DNA of 64,000 nt, taken from Actinoallomurus purpureus (GTDB lineage Bacteria; Actinomycetota; Actinomycetes; Streptosporangiales; Streptosporangiaceae). The position numbers and the translations under genes were made by a program. The DNA is taken from contig NZ_JAMXMY010000002.1 of the NCBI RefSeq assembly GCF_024055795.1, forward strand, positions 434,001 to 498,000, read 5' to 3'. Positions 7,588 to 16,583 of this stretch are shown one piece after another. Below the pieces are notes generated by a model. It saw nothing but the letters and a program-made list of their open reading frames with translations, was not told where the DNA came from and searched no databases. Positions within the stretch are counted from its first letter, which is position 1, and every line of letters begins with the position of its first letter.

Positions 7588-8195
7588 TGGACACGCGCCG
7601 CTGGATCGAGCGCTTCGCCGAACTCGTCGCGGCGGACGCCGACCGCCTGACCAGGCTGGACGCCGCGATCGGCGACGGAGACCACGGCACCAACCTGAAC
7701 CGCGGCCTGAAGGCGGCGACCGAGGCCCTCGAACCGGGCCTGCCGCCCGGCAAGGTGCTGATGACCGCCGGCCGGGCGCTCGTGTCCAAGACGGGGGGCG
7801 CGTCGGGACCGCTGTACGGCGGCGCGTTGCGCCGGGCCGGAAAGGCCCTCGGCGACGGCGCCGACGTGGACGCCGCCGCGCTCGGCGCGGCCCTCCACGC
7901 CGCGCTGGACGCCGTACAGGAGCTGGGCAAGGCCGTCGAGGGGGACAAGACGATGGTCGACGCGCTCGCCCCCGCCGTCGCGGCGTACGAGGCCGCCGCC
8001 GGCGATGGAGTGGCGGCCGCCGCCCAGGCCGCCCTGGACGCCGCGGAGAAGGGCGCAGAGGGCACCGTGCCGCTGCAGGCGCGCAAGGGCCGGGCCAGCT
8101 ACCTCGGGCCGCGCAGCGTCGGCCACCTGGACCCCGGAGCGGCCTCGACCGTTCTGCTCTTCCGCGCCCTCGCCGAGGCGGCCGCCGACGGATGA
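7587..8195 (+). CDS. dhaL: Dihydroxyacetone kinase subunit DhaL
   Basis: A 202-residue ADP-binding subunit. The Mg-ADP site is seen as LDAAIGDGDHGTN (Asp25, Asp30, Asp32 in the DxxxxDxD pattern), and the central KTGGASGPLYGG loop is typical. In the PTS-type enzyme ADP stays bound and is re-phosphorylated in place by DhaM. The ATG overlaps the dhaK stop by one base, so translation is probably coupled. dhaM follows after a 266-base gap, longer than usual for this operon. Confidence 0.95.
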   Translation: MDTRRWIERFAELVAADADRLTRLDAAIGDGDHGTNLNRGLKAATEALEPGLPPGKVLMTAGRALVSKTGGASGPLYGGALRRAGKALGDGADVDAAALGAALHAALDAVQELGKAVEGDKTMVDALAPAVAAYEAAAGDGVAAAAQAALDAAEKGAEGTVPLQARKGRASYLGPRSVGHLDPGAASTVLLFRALAEAAADG

Positions 8196-8436
8196 CCCGG
8201 CCCCGCGACGGCGGCGGTTCCACCGGCGCATCGATGGTCGCCGCATGCCTGCGCGACCGTGCCGCTCCACTGCTGAAGCGCGTCCGCGGCTTGCACCTGA
8301 CGCGACGTCACGGCCTAACGTCCCGGCCATGACGCCGACAGACGCGGAAGCCGGCCGGACCATGTCGGTGGGGGAGCCGACCCGGACGACCGGGCCGACC
8401 GGCCGCCGACCGGACGGGGGGGCGTGTAACAAAAAT

Positions 8437-8458
8437 CCCGATGTGCGGCAATATCGGG
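8437..8458 (+). promoter_or_regulatory. Short hairpin immediately before the dhaM start
   Basis: CCCGAT (8437-8442) and ATCGGG (8453-8458) form a 6-bp stem with a 10-base loop. The right arm supplies the G-rich run just before the ATG at 8462 and could cover its ribosome binding site. A second in-frame ATG (8441) lies in the structure. Confidence 0.35.
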
Positions 8459-8461
8459 GTC

Positions 8462-8881
8462 ATGAGCACTGTGGGAATCGTGCTGATCTCGCACAGCCGG
8501 GCCCTCGCCGAAGGGGCCGCCGAACTGGCCTCCCAGATGGGCGTAGGTGAGGTCACCGTCCGGCCGGCCGGAGGTGACGGCGAGGGCGGCCTGGGCACCA
8601 GCATCGACCTCGTCGAGCAGGCCGTGCGGGACGCCGACGGCGGGGCCGGGGTCGTCCTGATCGCCGACCTCGGCTCCTCCGTCCTGACCGCCCGTACGTA
8701 CCTGGAAGAGCTCGAGGACGCCCGCGCCGGCCGCCCCGGCGAGCCCGAGACGGACATCGTGCTGGCCGACGCGCCGTTCGTCGAGGGCTCCGTCGCGGCG
8801 GCCTCGGCCGCGGCGGGGGGAGCCGACGTCACCGCCGTCGCCCGCGCCGCCCACGAGGCGTACGCCTTCCGCAAGACCTGA
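8462..8881 (+). CDS. dhaM: PTS-dependent dihydroxyacetone kinase phosphotransferase subunit DhaM
   Basis: A 139-residue PTS EIIA-mannose-type domain. VGIVLISHSRALAEG places the phospho-accepting His at residue 11; ADLGSSVLTARTYLEEL and LADAPFVEGSVAAA follow as in the family. It is the single-domain form, without the HPr and EI-like extensions of the E. coli protein, so it depends on general EI and HPr encoded elsewhere. I start at MSTVGIV; an ATG at 8441 would add seven residues. The last 36 bases, including the stop, are repeated with three changes 65 bases downstream. Confidence 0.93.
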   Translation: MSTVGIVLISHSRALAEGAAELASQMGVGEVTVRPAGGDGEGGLGTSIDLVEQAVRDADGGAGVVLIADLGSSVLTARTYLEELEDARAGRPGEPETDIVLADAPFVEGSVAAASAAAGGADVTAVARAAHEAYAFRKT

Positions 8882-8952
8882 CCGGCGATCCGCGGCCGGA
8901 CGCCTCCGTCGTCGCTCACGAGGCGCACGCCTTGCGCAGGACCTGACCGGCG
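8852..8952 (+). repeat. Imperfect duplication of the dhaM 3' end
   Basis: Bases 8852-8887 (CACGAGGCGTACGCC...) recur at 8917-8952 (CACGAGGCGCACGCC...) with 3 differences in 36. The first copy holds the last codons and stop of dhaM; the second is non-coding. It looks like a recent tandem duplication that drifted. Confidence 0.75.
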
Positions 8953-9025
8953 CCCCGCCGCCGCCTCGCCGCGTACGGCCTCACCCGTTCGATCCGGTGA
9001 ACCGGATGGGCGCATCGGACTCGGA

Positions 9026-11422
9026 GTGCCGGCGTCAGGGAATAACCTTCATTGGGTGTCGACGCTCGTAAGCCATCCTCTCCTCGACGGCCTCAATGAC
9101 GCCCAGCGCGCGGCGGTCGCCCACCAGGGCGGTCCGCTGCTGATCGTCGCGGGCGCGGGGTCGGGCAAGACCCGGGTCCTCACCCACCGCATCGCCTACC
9201 TGCTCGCGGAGCGGGGCGCGCAGCCCGGCGAGATCCTCGCGATCACGTTCACCAACAAGGCCGCCGGAGAGATGAAAGAGCGCGTCGACGCGCTGGTCGG
9301 GCCCCGGTCACGGGCGATGTGGGTGATGACCTTCCACTCCGCGTGCGTGCGCATCCTGCGCCGCGAGGCGAAGCGGCTCGGCTTCCCCTCCAGCTTCTCC
9401 ATCTACGACCAGGCCGACTCGCAGCGGCTGATGGCGCTGGTCTGCCGCGAGCTCGACCTCGATTCCAAGCGCTACCCGCCCCGGAGCTTCTCCGCCCAGG
9501 TCTCCAACCTCAAGAACGAGCTGATCGACTACGAGACGTTCCGCGGTCAGGCCTCGACGCACATGGAGAAGACCCTCGCCGAGGCGTACGAGACCTACCA
9601 GACCCGGCTGCGGCAGGCCGGCGCGATGGACTTCGACGACCTGATCATGACGACGGTCAACCTGCTGCAGGCCTTCCCTGACGTCGCCGAGCACTACCGG
9701 CGGCGGTTCCGGCACGTCCTCGTCGACGAGTACCAGGACACCAACCACGCGCAGTACACCCTGGTCCGCGAGCTGGTCGGGCAGCCGGGCGACGAGGACG
9801 ACCTGCCGCCCGCCGAGCTGTGCGTCGTCGGTGACGCCGACCAGTCGATCTACGCCTTCCGCGGCGCGACGATCCGCAACATCCTGGAGTTCGAGCGCGA
9901 CTACCCCGACGCCGCCGTCATCCTGCTCGAGCAGAACTACCGCTCGACGCAGACGATCCTGTCGGCGGCCAACGCGGTGATCGAGCGCAACGCCGACCGC
10001 AAGCCCAAGCGCCTGTGGTCCGACCAGGGCGACGGCCCGAAGGTCAGCGGGTACGTCGCCGACAACGAGCACGACGAGGCGGCGTTCGTCGCGCAGGAGA
10101 TCGACCGGCTCAGCGACGAGGATGGCGTCGCGCCCGGCGACGTCGCGGTGTTCTACCGCACCAACGCCCAGTCACGTGTGTTCGAAGAGGTCTTCATCCG
10201 GGTCGGCCTGCCGTACAAGGTCGTCGGCGGCGTCCGGTTCTACGAGCGCAAGGAGATCCGCGATCTGCTCGCCTACCTCCGCGTGCTCGGCAACCCCGAG
10301 GACACCGTCAGCCTCCGCCGCATCCTCAACGTTCCCAAGCGCGGCATCGGCGACCGCGCCGAGGCGTGCGTCGAGGTGCTCGCCGGCCGTGAGCGCATCT
10401 CGTTCTGGCAGGCGCTGCGCCGCGCCGAGGAGGCGCCCGGCATCGCCACCCGCTCGCTCAACCAGATCAAGGACTTCGTCGCGCTCCTCGACGAGCTGGG
10501 CGACATGGTCGAGACCGCGACGCCGACCGAGCTGATCGAGGCGATCCTGACCAGGAGCGGCTACCTCGCCGAGCTGGAGGCATCGCGCGACCCGCAGGAC
10601 GAGACCCGCGTCGAGAACCTCCGGGAGCTGGAGTCGGTGGCGGCCGAGTTCGAGGAGCGTCTCGCCGCCGGGGTGGTCGCTCCGGCGGCCGGGCCGACCG
10701 GCGACGAGGGCGAGGACGACGGCGACCGCGAGGGGGAGGGCGACCGCGAGGGTGACGGCGAGCAGACCGTGCCCACCGGAGCCGAGGGGCGGCTCGTGGA
10801 GTTCCTGGAGCAGGTGGCCCTGGTGGCCGACGCCGACCAGATCCCCGGCGGGGAGGCGGGCGTCGTCCCGCCGAGCGACCGCGGACAGGAGGGCGTCGTC
10901 ACGCTGATGACCCTCCACACCGCCAAGGGGCTGGAGTTCCCGGTCGTGTTCCTCAGCGGGATGGAGGACGGCGTCTTCCCGCACCTGCGCTCGCTCGGCG
11001 ACGCCAAGCAGCTGGAGGAGGAGCGGCGGCTCGCCTACGTCGGCATCACCCGCGCCCGGCAGCGGCTGTACGTCTCCCGCGCGACGATGCGCAGCTCCTG
11101 GGGCGCCCCCTCCTACAACCCGCCGTCGCGGTTCCTCTCCGAGATCCCCGACAAGCTCGTGGAGTGGAAGGGCGGCGGCCAGGGTGCCCACGCCGCCCCG
11201 GCCATGGCGTCGCTCGCCCAGCGGCCCGGCGTGCGTTCCCCGGGCAACCGCGCCGTGCCCGCACTGTCCTCCGGCGACCGGGTCTCCCACGATTCGTTCG
11301 GTCTCGGCACCGTCGTCGCGGTCGACGGAGCCGGTGAGAAGGCCGCCGCCACAGTGGACTTCGGCGGCGAGTACGGGGTGAAGCGCTTCGTCCTCCGCTA
11401 CGCGCCGATCGAGAAGCTGTAA
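9026..11422 (+). CDS. pcrA: ATP-dependent DNA helicase PcrA/UvrD
   Basis: A ~798-residue superfamily 1A helicase that unwinds DNA 3'->5' in repair, recombination control and replication fork maintenance. Visible motifs: Walker A AGAGSGKTRVL; TFTNKAAGEMKERV; motif II VDEYQDTN; motif III GDADQSIYAFRGA; motif IV EQNYRSTQ; motif V LMTLHTAKGLEFPVVFLSGME; motif VI EERRLAYVGITRARQRL. Between motifs IV and V lies a Glu/Asp/Gly-rich low-complexity insert. The C-terminal DRVSHDSFGLGTVVAV segment is the Tudor-like end of PcrA. The GTG at 9026 is a poor start with GGAG directly abutting; a GTG at 9056 is equally possible. Confidence 0.95.
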   Translation: MPASGNNLHWVSTLVSHPLLDGLNDAQRAAVAHQGGPLLIVAGAGSGKTRVLTHRIAYLLAERGAQPGEILAITFTNKAAGEMKERVDALVGPRSRAMWVMTFHSACVRILRREAKRLGFPSSFSIYDQADSQRLMALVCRELDLDSKRYPPRSFSAQVSNLKNELIDYETFRGQASTHMEKTLAEAYETYQTRLRQAGAMDFDDLIMTTVNLLQAFPDVAEHYRRRFRHVLVDEYQDTNHAQYTLVRELVGQPGDEDDLPPAELCVVGDADQSIYAFRGATIRNILEFERDYPDAAVILLEQNYRSTQTILSAANAVIERNADRKPKRLWSDQGDGPKVSGYVADNEHDEAAFVAQEIDRLSDEDGVAPGDVAVFYRTNAQSRVFEEVFIRVGLPYKVVGGVRFYERKEIRDLLAYLRVLGNPEDTVSLRRILNVPKRGIGDRAEACVEVLAGRERISFWQALRRAEEAPGIATRSLNQIKDFVALLDELGDMVETATPTELIEAILTRSGYLAELEASRDPQDETRVENLRELESVAAEFEERLAAGVVAPAAGPTGDEGEDDGDREGEGDREGDGEQTVPTGAEGRLVEFLEQVALVADADQIPGGEAGVVPPSDRGQEGVVTLMTLHTAKGLEFPVVFLSGMEDGVFPHLRSLGDAKQLEEERRLAYVGITRARQRLYVSRATMRSSWGAPSYNPPSRFLSEIPDKLVEWKGGGQGAHAAPAMASLAQRPGVRSPGNRAVPALSSGDRVSHDSFGLGTVVAVDGAGEKAAATVDFGGEYGVKRFVLRYAPIEKL

Positions 11423-11520
11423 AAGGTTGCGCGGCCGATGTGGCCGGATGCGGGCGTCGACATGAGACGCGTGGACCTGCATGATGCACGTGGGAGCACC
11501 TGCGGCCCGTTGGGAGGAAA

Positions 11521-12984
11521 ATGGGGCGGTTCGCGCGGCGTCTCCTCGTCGCGGTCGTGTCCGCGCTGAGCACGACCGTTCTCACGTCATCGGTTCTCGT
11601 GTCGTCCGCCGAGGCCTCGGCGGCCCGGCCGGTCGCGCCTCCGGCCGGCACCTACCGCATTCCCGCCTACCGGCCGGCTCCGGCCATGCAGCGGCTGGTC
11701 GTCTGCAAACCGGGCGGTCATCTGACCGGCCTGGCGCAGCAGCTGGCCCGAGAATGCGCCTACCACGACATTCAGGCGGCCGTCGACGCCGTCCGGCAGC
11801 GCGGCATCACGATCTACGTCCTCCCCGGCACGTACCGTGAGCAGCCCAGCCTCGCCGCGCCGTCCGTGCCGTGCCGCGCGCTCGCCCACCAGGGCACGCT
11901 GTCGTACGAGCAGCAGCAGGCCTGCCCGCATCTGCGGAACCTGATCAGCGTCTCCGGCATGGACGACCTGCAGATCGAGGGTGTCGGCGCCGGGGTCGTC
12001 GTCGAGGGCGACAAGCCGGTCGGCGTCCGCGCCGACCGCGCCGACGGCTTCTACCTGCGCAACGTCACGGTCAAGGGGTTCGCCGAGGACGGCGTGGCCG
12101 TCGTCGAGACCGACGGCTTCGTCCTCGATCGGGTCGCCGGGCTGAAGAACCGCGGGCACGGGCTCGCGGCGTACGCCACCGATCACGGCGTGATCGCCGA
12201 CTGTGAGGCGTCCGGCAACGGCGACGCGGGCATCGCCACGGCCTCCGCCTCGGACCAGCGCGGCAACCGGCTGTCCGTCGAGATCCGCGGCTGCCGCTCC
12301 CACGGGAACCTGGTCGGCTACTCGGGGACGGCCGGCGACTCGGTGTACGTCCACGACAACGAGTTCTCGGCGAACGCCACCGGCGCGGTGCTCGACAGCA
12401 GCATGCAGGCGGTGGGCATGCCGCAGAACCACGCGATGTTCGTCGCGAACCGGGTGTTCGGCAACAACGCCGACCCCTACCGCGACTGCGGCTCACACTG
12501 CCCGTCGCACGCGGTGCCGGTCGGCACCGGCATGCTGCTGGCGGGCGGCGACGAGAACACCTACGCGGGCAACTTCGTGTACGACAACTGGCGTTACGGC
12601 ATCGCCCAGCACTGGATCCCGGCCGGCCGGCGCGGCGAGACCGACCCGGCCAAGCAGCGAGACACCTCGCACGGCAACCGGTACGTCGGCAACCTGATGG
12701 GCGTCACGCCCTCCGGCGCGCGGGCGCCGAACGGCGCCGACTTCTGGTGGGACGAACAGGGCGACGGCAACTGCTGGCAGAACAACGCCTCCTCGTGGGG
12801 CCGGCCGCGCAGCGACCCGGCGGCCCTGCCGGACTGTGAGCACCCTTCGTCCGGTGGGCCGTACGCCCAGTTGGGCAACCCTGCCAAGACCACGGTCGTG
12901 ACGGCCTGCGCCACCTACACCCCCGGCCGCCGGGAGCCGAACGGCTGCACCTGGCTCACCGCGCCGTCGCGTCCCGGATCCTGA
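11521..12984 (+). CDS. Secreted right-handed parallel beta-helix protein
   Basis: A 487-residue protein with a clear Sec signal peptide (MGRFARRLLVAVVSALSTTV, cleavage expected near EASA-A). A segment DIQAAVDAVRQRGITIYVLP is typical of the entry into pectate-lyase-like beta-helices. Then come many short turns with alternating hydrophobic and Asn/Gly/Asp residues (DLQIEGVGAGVVVEGD, FYLRNVTVKGF, NRLSVEIRGCRSHG, DNEFSANATGAV, NRYVGNLMG), the pattern of a right-handed parallel beta-helix (NosD/pectin lyase fold). Several Cys pairs near the N- and C-termini suggest disulfides outside the cell. Its substrate, probably a polysaccharide or cell-wall polymer, cannot be named. It begins 98 bases after pcrA. 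Confidence 0.8.
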   Translation: MGRFARRLLVAVVSALSTTVLTSSVLVSSAEASAARPVAPPAGTYRIPAYRPAPAMQRLVVCKPGGHLTGLAQQLARECAYHDIQAAVDAVRQRGITIYVLPGTYREQPSLAAPSVPCRALAHQGTLSYEQQQACPHLRNLISVSGMDDLQIEGVGAGVVVEGDKPVGVRADRADGFYLRNVTVKGFAEDGVAVVETDGFVLDRVAGLKNRGHGLAAYATDHGVIADCEASGNGDAGIATASASDQRGNRLSVEIRGCRSHGNLVGYSGTAGDSVYVHDNEFSANATGAVLDSSMQAVGMPQNHAMFVANRVFGNNADPYRDCGSHCPSHAVPVGTGMLLAGGDENTYAGNFVYDNWRYGIAQHWIPAGRRGETDPAKQRDTSHGNRYVGNLMGVTPSGARAPNGADFWWDEQGDGNCWQNNASSWGRPRSDPAALPDCEHPSSGGPYAQLGNPAKTTVVTACATYTPGRREPNGCTWLTAPSRPGS

Positions 12985-13079
12985 CCCGCCGGGATCCGGA
13001 TCGCACCGGATCGCACCGGATCGCCCCGGGGACCAATCTTGACCTGCCGGGATCCGTCTCGCACCGGATCGCCCCGGGA
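12983..13079 (+). repeat. Direct repeat with GGATCGCACC units
   Basis: A segment reading GACC-GCCGGGATCCG...CACCGGATCGCCCCGGG occurs at 12983-13030 and again at 13041-13079. The first copy has an extra GGATCGCACC unit. It sits just after the beta-helix stop and may be a degenerate terminator or slipped-strand repeat. Confidence 0.6.
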
Positions 13080-13128
13080 CGGATCGTGCCGCGCGAGGCC
13101 GGTCGGCGCCGTCCCCGCGTATTACGGC

Positions 13129-13134
13129 TAGTCT
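13129..13134 (+). promoter_or_regulatory. Candidate -10 box for the B12-binding mutase subunit
   Basis: TAGTCT lies 36 bases before the ATG at 13170. The leader in between holds GTAGGAGG, a strong ribosome binding site. No clear -35 box. Confidence 0.4.
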
Positions 13135-13169
13135 GCGGAACATCTCATGCACCCCGGTAGGAGGCAGTA

Positions 13170-13568
13170 ATGGCGGGTCCGATCCGCGTCGTCATCGCCA
13201 AGCCCGGTCTCGACGGCCATGATCGCGGCGCGAAGGTCGTGGCTCGCGCCCTGCGCGACGCCGGCATGGAGGTCATCTACACCGGGTTGCACCAGACCCC
13301 TGAGCAGATCGTCGAGGCGGCGCTGCAGGAGGACGCCGACGGCATCGGGCTGTCCATCCTGTCCGGCGCCCACATGACGCTGTGCGCCAAGGTCGTCGAG
13401 CTGCTCAAGGACCGCGACGCACTCGACATCACGGTCTTCGTCGGCGGCATCATCCCCGACGCGGACATCCCGGAGCTGGAGAAGCTCGGCGTCGCGAAGA
13501 TCTTCACGCCCGGCGCGACCACCCAGGAGATCGTCGAATGGGTGCGCGCCGGCGTCGGGAAGGACTGA
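13170..13568 (+). CDS. Cobalamin-binding small subunit of a split methylmalonyl-CoA mutase
   Basis: A 132-residue stand-alone B12-binding domain. It has the DxHxxG motif for the base-off/His-on lower ligand ([12 protein letters not shown]), the SxL motif (LSILSGAH) and the GG motif ([10 protein letters not shown]). The C-terminal [15 protein letters not shown] is typical of acyl-CoA mutase small subunits. Split mutases pair such a subunit with a ~530-residue TIM-barrel subunit. One is encoded at 38083, about 24.5 kb away, so the two are probably unlinked halves of one enzyme converting methylmalonyl-CoA and succinyl-CoA. That brings propionyl-CoA carbon into the TCA cycle next to sucCD. Confidence 0.92.
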   Translation: MAGPIRVVIAKPGLDGHDRGAKVVARALRDAGMEVIYTGLHQTPEQIVEAALQEDADGIGLSILSGAHMTLCAKVVELLKDRDALDITVFVGGIIPDADIPELEKLGVAKIFTPGATTQEIVEWVRAGVGKD

Positions 13569-13586
13569 CCCCGCGAAGGCATCGAC

Positions 13587-13603
13587 CGCGGGCGAGACCC
13601 GCG
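13587..13603 (+). terminator. Hairpin after the B12-binding subunit gene
   Basis: CGCGGG (13587-13592) and CCCGCG (13598-13603) with a 5-base loop lie 19 bases after the stop. There is no T-run. Confidence 0.35.
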
Positions 13604-13624
13604 CGAACGTCGGGCGGACCCGGC

Positions 13625-13724
13625 CGCGCCTGAGCGCATACGGTCCGGGCTTCCCCTCCTGCGTCTGGGCGCACGCCGGCCGGTCTTCCCCCGCGCCTGA
13701 GCGCACACTGGCCGGTCTTCACCG
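13625..13724 (+). repeat. Three imperfect ~33-bp tandem repeats
   Basis: Units start at 13625, 13660 and 13692. Each has the core GCGYCTGRGCGCA followed by CCGG and CTTC. They lie between the mutase subunit gene and the end of the GH15-like gene. There are no spacers, so this is not a CRISPR array. Confidence 0.6.
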
Positions 13725-13747
13725 CCTGACCGCCGGAGCGCTGCTCC

Positions 13748-15151
13748 TCAGCCTGGCGGGACGGGCAGGGCGGAGCGGTCGGTCGCGAGGGAAAGGACGA
13801 CGAGCGCCGACGTCCAGCCGAGAGGGGCGACCCCGGCCTGGCGGCCCCGGGCGTCGACCTTCTCCGGGAACGACCCCAGCGAGGTCCGGTGCGCGATCAG
13901 CCAGCCGAGCCAGTCCCGCCCCCCGGCCCTGTCGCCGATCGCCGCGGCCTCGAGCGCGAACAGGCCGGTCTCCGGCGTCCACGCGGCGCTGGCGCCGAAC
14001 GCCTCGCCGGGTACCGCACCGCCGCCCGCCAGCCGCAGCCGGTCCCGGATCCGGGCCACCGCCGCCAGCACCCCGGGCGCGGGCGTCGCGAACGGCGGGG
14101 CCAGGAAGGTGACGGAGGCGTCCGCGGCCCCTCCGCGGATGGGCGAACGCGGATAGCCGTACGGCGCGAACCGCCGCTCGATGGCCGCGGACAGCCGGTC
14201 GGCGGCCCGGTCCCAGCGCTGCGCGGCGCCGGCGTCGCCACGGTCGGTGGCCAGCGCGGCGGCGGCCCGCAGCCCGGCCAGCATGGGCGCGCAGACACCG
14301 AGCGTCGGCGCGTGCGGCGCCTGCTCCCGCGAGGGGCTGCGCTCCCAGTAGTCCGGCGACGGCGGCGGGAGGCCGTCGGCGCGCAGCGCGGTCGCGGAAC
14401 GGTCGGCGGCCCGGCGGACCATCGGCCACAGCGTGTCCAGATTGGCCGCCCGCGGGTCCTTCTCGTGCAGGAACCAGGTCGCCCAGAGCACCCAGCCGAG
14501 ACTGTCCAGCTGTACCTCCCGGCCGTCCGTGACGGCCGTGCCGTCGGGCCGGTACCGGGCGGCCCACAGGCCCGTCGGCGCCTGGGTGCGGGCCAGGAAG
14601 TACAGCACCCGCTGGGCGTCGCCGCCGTGACCGGTGGCGGCGAACGCCGCGACGGCGAACGCTCCGTCGCGCGGCCACACGTAGTTCCACGCGCCGTACC
14701 AGGACGCGGTCGAGGCGCCGTTCGGCAGCGTCAGCATGCGCAGGTCGAGCAGGGCACGGGCGGCCGCCTCGCGCTGCTGCGCCGTCGCGCCGGGCACCGT
14801 TCCCGAGGCCAGCCACGCCTGGTCGGAGCGGACCGCGTCGGCCACCCGCGGATCGTCGCGGTGCAGCGTCAGCGGCTCGCCGCCGCCGAACGGGATGAGT
14901 CGCGCCCGGCCGTCCGGGAGCATCAGGACGGCGCTGCCCGGGACGTAGGACGCGCCGGCCGCCTCCTCCGGCGTGACCGCGACCCGCGTGAACGGCCAGC
15001 CGCCGTTGCCGATCAGGCCGGGACTGCGCCACGGCGAGGCGTCGGTTCGCGGCAGGCCGGCGGCACAGGTGGCGCTGAGCGCGGCGACGAGGAGGAGAAG
15101 GGCGATGTGGCGCACCCTCCGTGCCGCCCTCTGTGCCGTCTTCCGCGTCAC
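13748..15151 (-). CDS. Secreted glycoside hydrolase family 15-like protein
   Basis: A ~467-residue protein with an N-terminal export signal (VTRKTAQRAARRVRHIALLL, then VAALSATCAAG; the Cys could be a lipid attachment site though the lipobox is not classical). The mature part has features of glucoamylase-like (alpha/alpha)6 barrels: YGAWNYVWPRDGAFA, a QLDSLGWVLWATW helix, and the C-terminal GVAPLGWTSALVVLSL. The WPRDG motif is close to the substrate-binding loop of GH15 enzymes. It should act outside the cell on an alpha-glucan or related sugar; exact specificity is unknown. The start is the GTG at 15151, after GGGAGG; an upstream in-frame start at 15235 would place odd residues before the signal. 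Confidence 0.75.
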   Translation of the reverse strand: MTRKTAQRAARRVRHIALLLLVAALSATCAAGLPRTDASPWRSPGLIGNGGWPFTRVAVTPEEAAGASYVPGSAVLMLPDGRARLIPFGGGEPLTLHRDDPRVADAVRSDQAWLASGTVPGATAQQREAAARALLDLRMLTLPNGASTASWYGAWNYVWPRDGAFAVAAFAATGHGGDAQRVLYFLARTQAPTGLWAARYRPDGTAVTDGREVQLDSLGWVLWATWFLHEKDPRAANLDTLWPMVRRAADRSATALRADGLPPPSPDYWERSPSREQAPHAPTLGVCAPMLAGLRAAAALATDRGDAGAAQRWDRAADRLSAAIERRFAPYGYPRSPIRGGAADASVTFLAPPFATPAPGVLAAVARIRDRLRLAGGGAVPGEAFGASAAWTPETGLFALEAAAIGDRAGGRDWLGWLIAHRTSLGSFPEKVDARGRQAGVAPLGWTSALVVLSLATDRSALPVPPG

Positions 15152-15391
15152 TGGCGCACCCTCCCTACCGTGTCGCGCCTCACCGGCGGCTGCTGCGATC
15201 CATGGCGTTCCAGTACACCAAACCCCGGAGTGCACTTTGACGACATCGACTCCTTACCCGGCCGTCATCTCCGGAACGCGTTCCGCCGGACCCACCGGCC
15301 CGCGCCGCATCCTGGAAGGACTAGGCTGCCTGGTCGGAGCGGACCGCTGGACGCGGTCGTTATCTGTCGATCCCGTTAAGGACGGACCCCC

Positions 15392-16582
15392 GTGGACCTG
15401 TTCGAACATCAGGCGAAGGAGCTCTTCGCGGAGTACGGCGTCCCGGTCCCCACCGGCAAGATCGCCAAGACGCCGGAGGAGGCCCGCGCGATCGCCGACG
15501 AGTTCGCCGCGGCCGGCACCTCGCGCGTCGTCGTCAAGGCGCAGGTGAAGACCGGCGGTCGTGGTAAGGCCGGCGGCGTGAAGGTGGCCGACTCGCCCGC
15601 CGACGCGGAAGAGAAGGCGCGGCAGATCCTCGGCATGGACATCAAGGGCCACACGGTCCACAAGGTCCTCGTCGAAGAGGCCAGCGCCATCGCCCAGGAG
15701 TACTACTTCTCGTTCCTGCTCGACCGCGCCAACCGGACGTTCCTGTCCATCTGCTCGGTCGAGGGCGGCATGGAGATCGAGGAGGTCGCCGCCACCAAGC
15801 CCGACGCGGTGGCCATGGTGCCGATCTCCGCCCTGGCCGGCGTCGACCGGGCAAGGGCCCGTGAGATCGCGGCCGCCGGCCGGCTGCCGGTCGAGGCCCT
15901 GGACGGCGCGGCGGAGCTCATCGAGCGCCTGTGGGCCGTCTTCGTCGACGAGGACGCCACCCTGGTCGAGGTCAACCCGCTGATCCTCACGCAGGACGGC
16001 CGGGTCGTGGCCCTCGACGGCAAGGTCACCCTCGACGAGAACGCGTCCTTCCGCCAGGCCGAGCATGCGGCCCTGGAGGACAAGGCCGCCGCCGACCCGC
16101 TCGAGGCCAAGGCCAAGGCGAAGGACCTCAACTACGTCAAGCTGGACGGTTCCGTCGGCATCATCGGCAACGGCGCGGGCCTGGTCATGTCCACGCTCGA
16201 CGTCGTCGCCTACGCCGGTGAGCAGTACGACGGGCAGAAGCCGGCCAACTTCCTCGACATCGGCGGCGGCGCCTCGGCCGAGGTCATGGCCAACGGCATG
16301 GAGATCGTGCTCGGCGACCCGGCTGTCAAGAGCGTGTTCATCAACGTGTTCGGCGGCATCACCTCCGGTGACGCCGTCGCGAACGGCATCGTCCAGGCCG
16401 TCAAGCTCCTGGGCGACCGTGGCGAGACCGTCGACCGGCCGATCGTGGTCCGGCTCGACGGCAACAACGCAGAGGAGGGCCGGCGCATCCTCAACGAGGC
16501 CGCGATCCCGGTCATCGAGCAGGTAGAGACGATGGACGAAGCGGCGCGCCGTGCCGCCGAACTGGCCGCGCAGGGGGCATGA
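15392..16582 (+). CDS. sucC: Succinyl-CoA synthetase subunit beta (ADP-forming type)
   Basis: A 396-residue ATP-grasp subunit of the TCA enzyme that makes succinate and ATP or GTP from succinyl-CoA. It begins [20 protein letters not shown], the family N-terminus. [14 protein letters not shown] is the nucleotide-binding region. Metal-binding VEVNPLI and the [20 protein letters not shown] and FVNVFGGIT-like ([15 protein letters not shown]) segments complete the beta subunit. The GTG at 15392 follows AAGGACGG. sucD starts 1 base after the stop, so the two subunits are co-translated. Confidence 0.97.
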   Translation: MDLFEHQAKELFAEYGVPVPTGKIAKTPEEARAIADEFAAAGTSRVVVKAQVKTGGRGKAGGVKVADSPADAEEKARQILGMDIKGHTVHKVLVEEASAIAQEYYFSFLLDRANRTFLSICSVEGGMEIEEVAATKPDAVAMVPISALAGVDRARAREIAAAGRLPVEALDGAAELIERLWAVFVDEDATLVEVNPLILTQDGRVVALDGKVTLDENASFRQAEHAALEDKAAADPLEAKAKAKDLNYVKLDGSVGIIGNGAGLVMSTLDVVAYAGEQYDGQKPANFLDIGGGASAEVMANGMEIVLGDPAVKSVFINVFGGITSGDAVANGIVQAVKLLGDRGETVDRPIVVRLDGNNAEEGRRILNEAAIPVIEQVETMDEAARRAAELAAQGA

Positions 16583-16583
16583 G

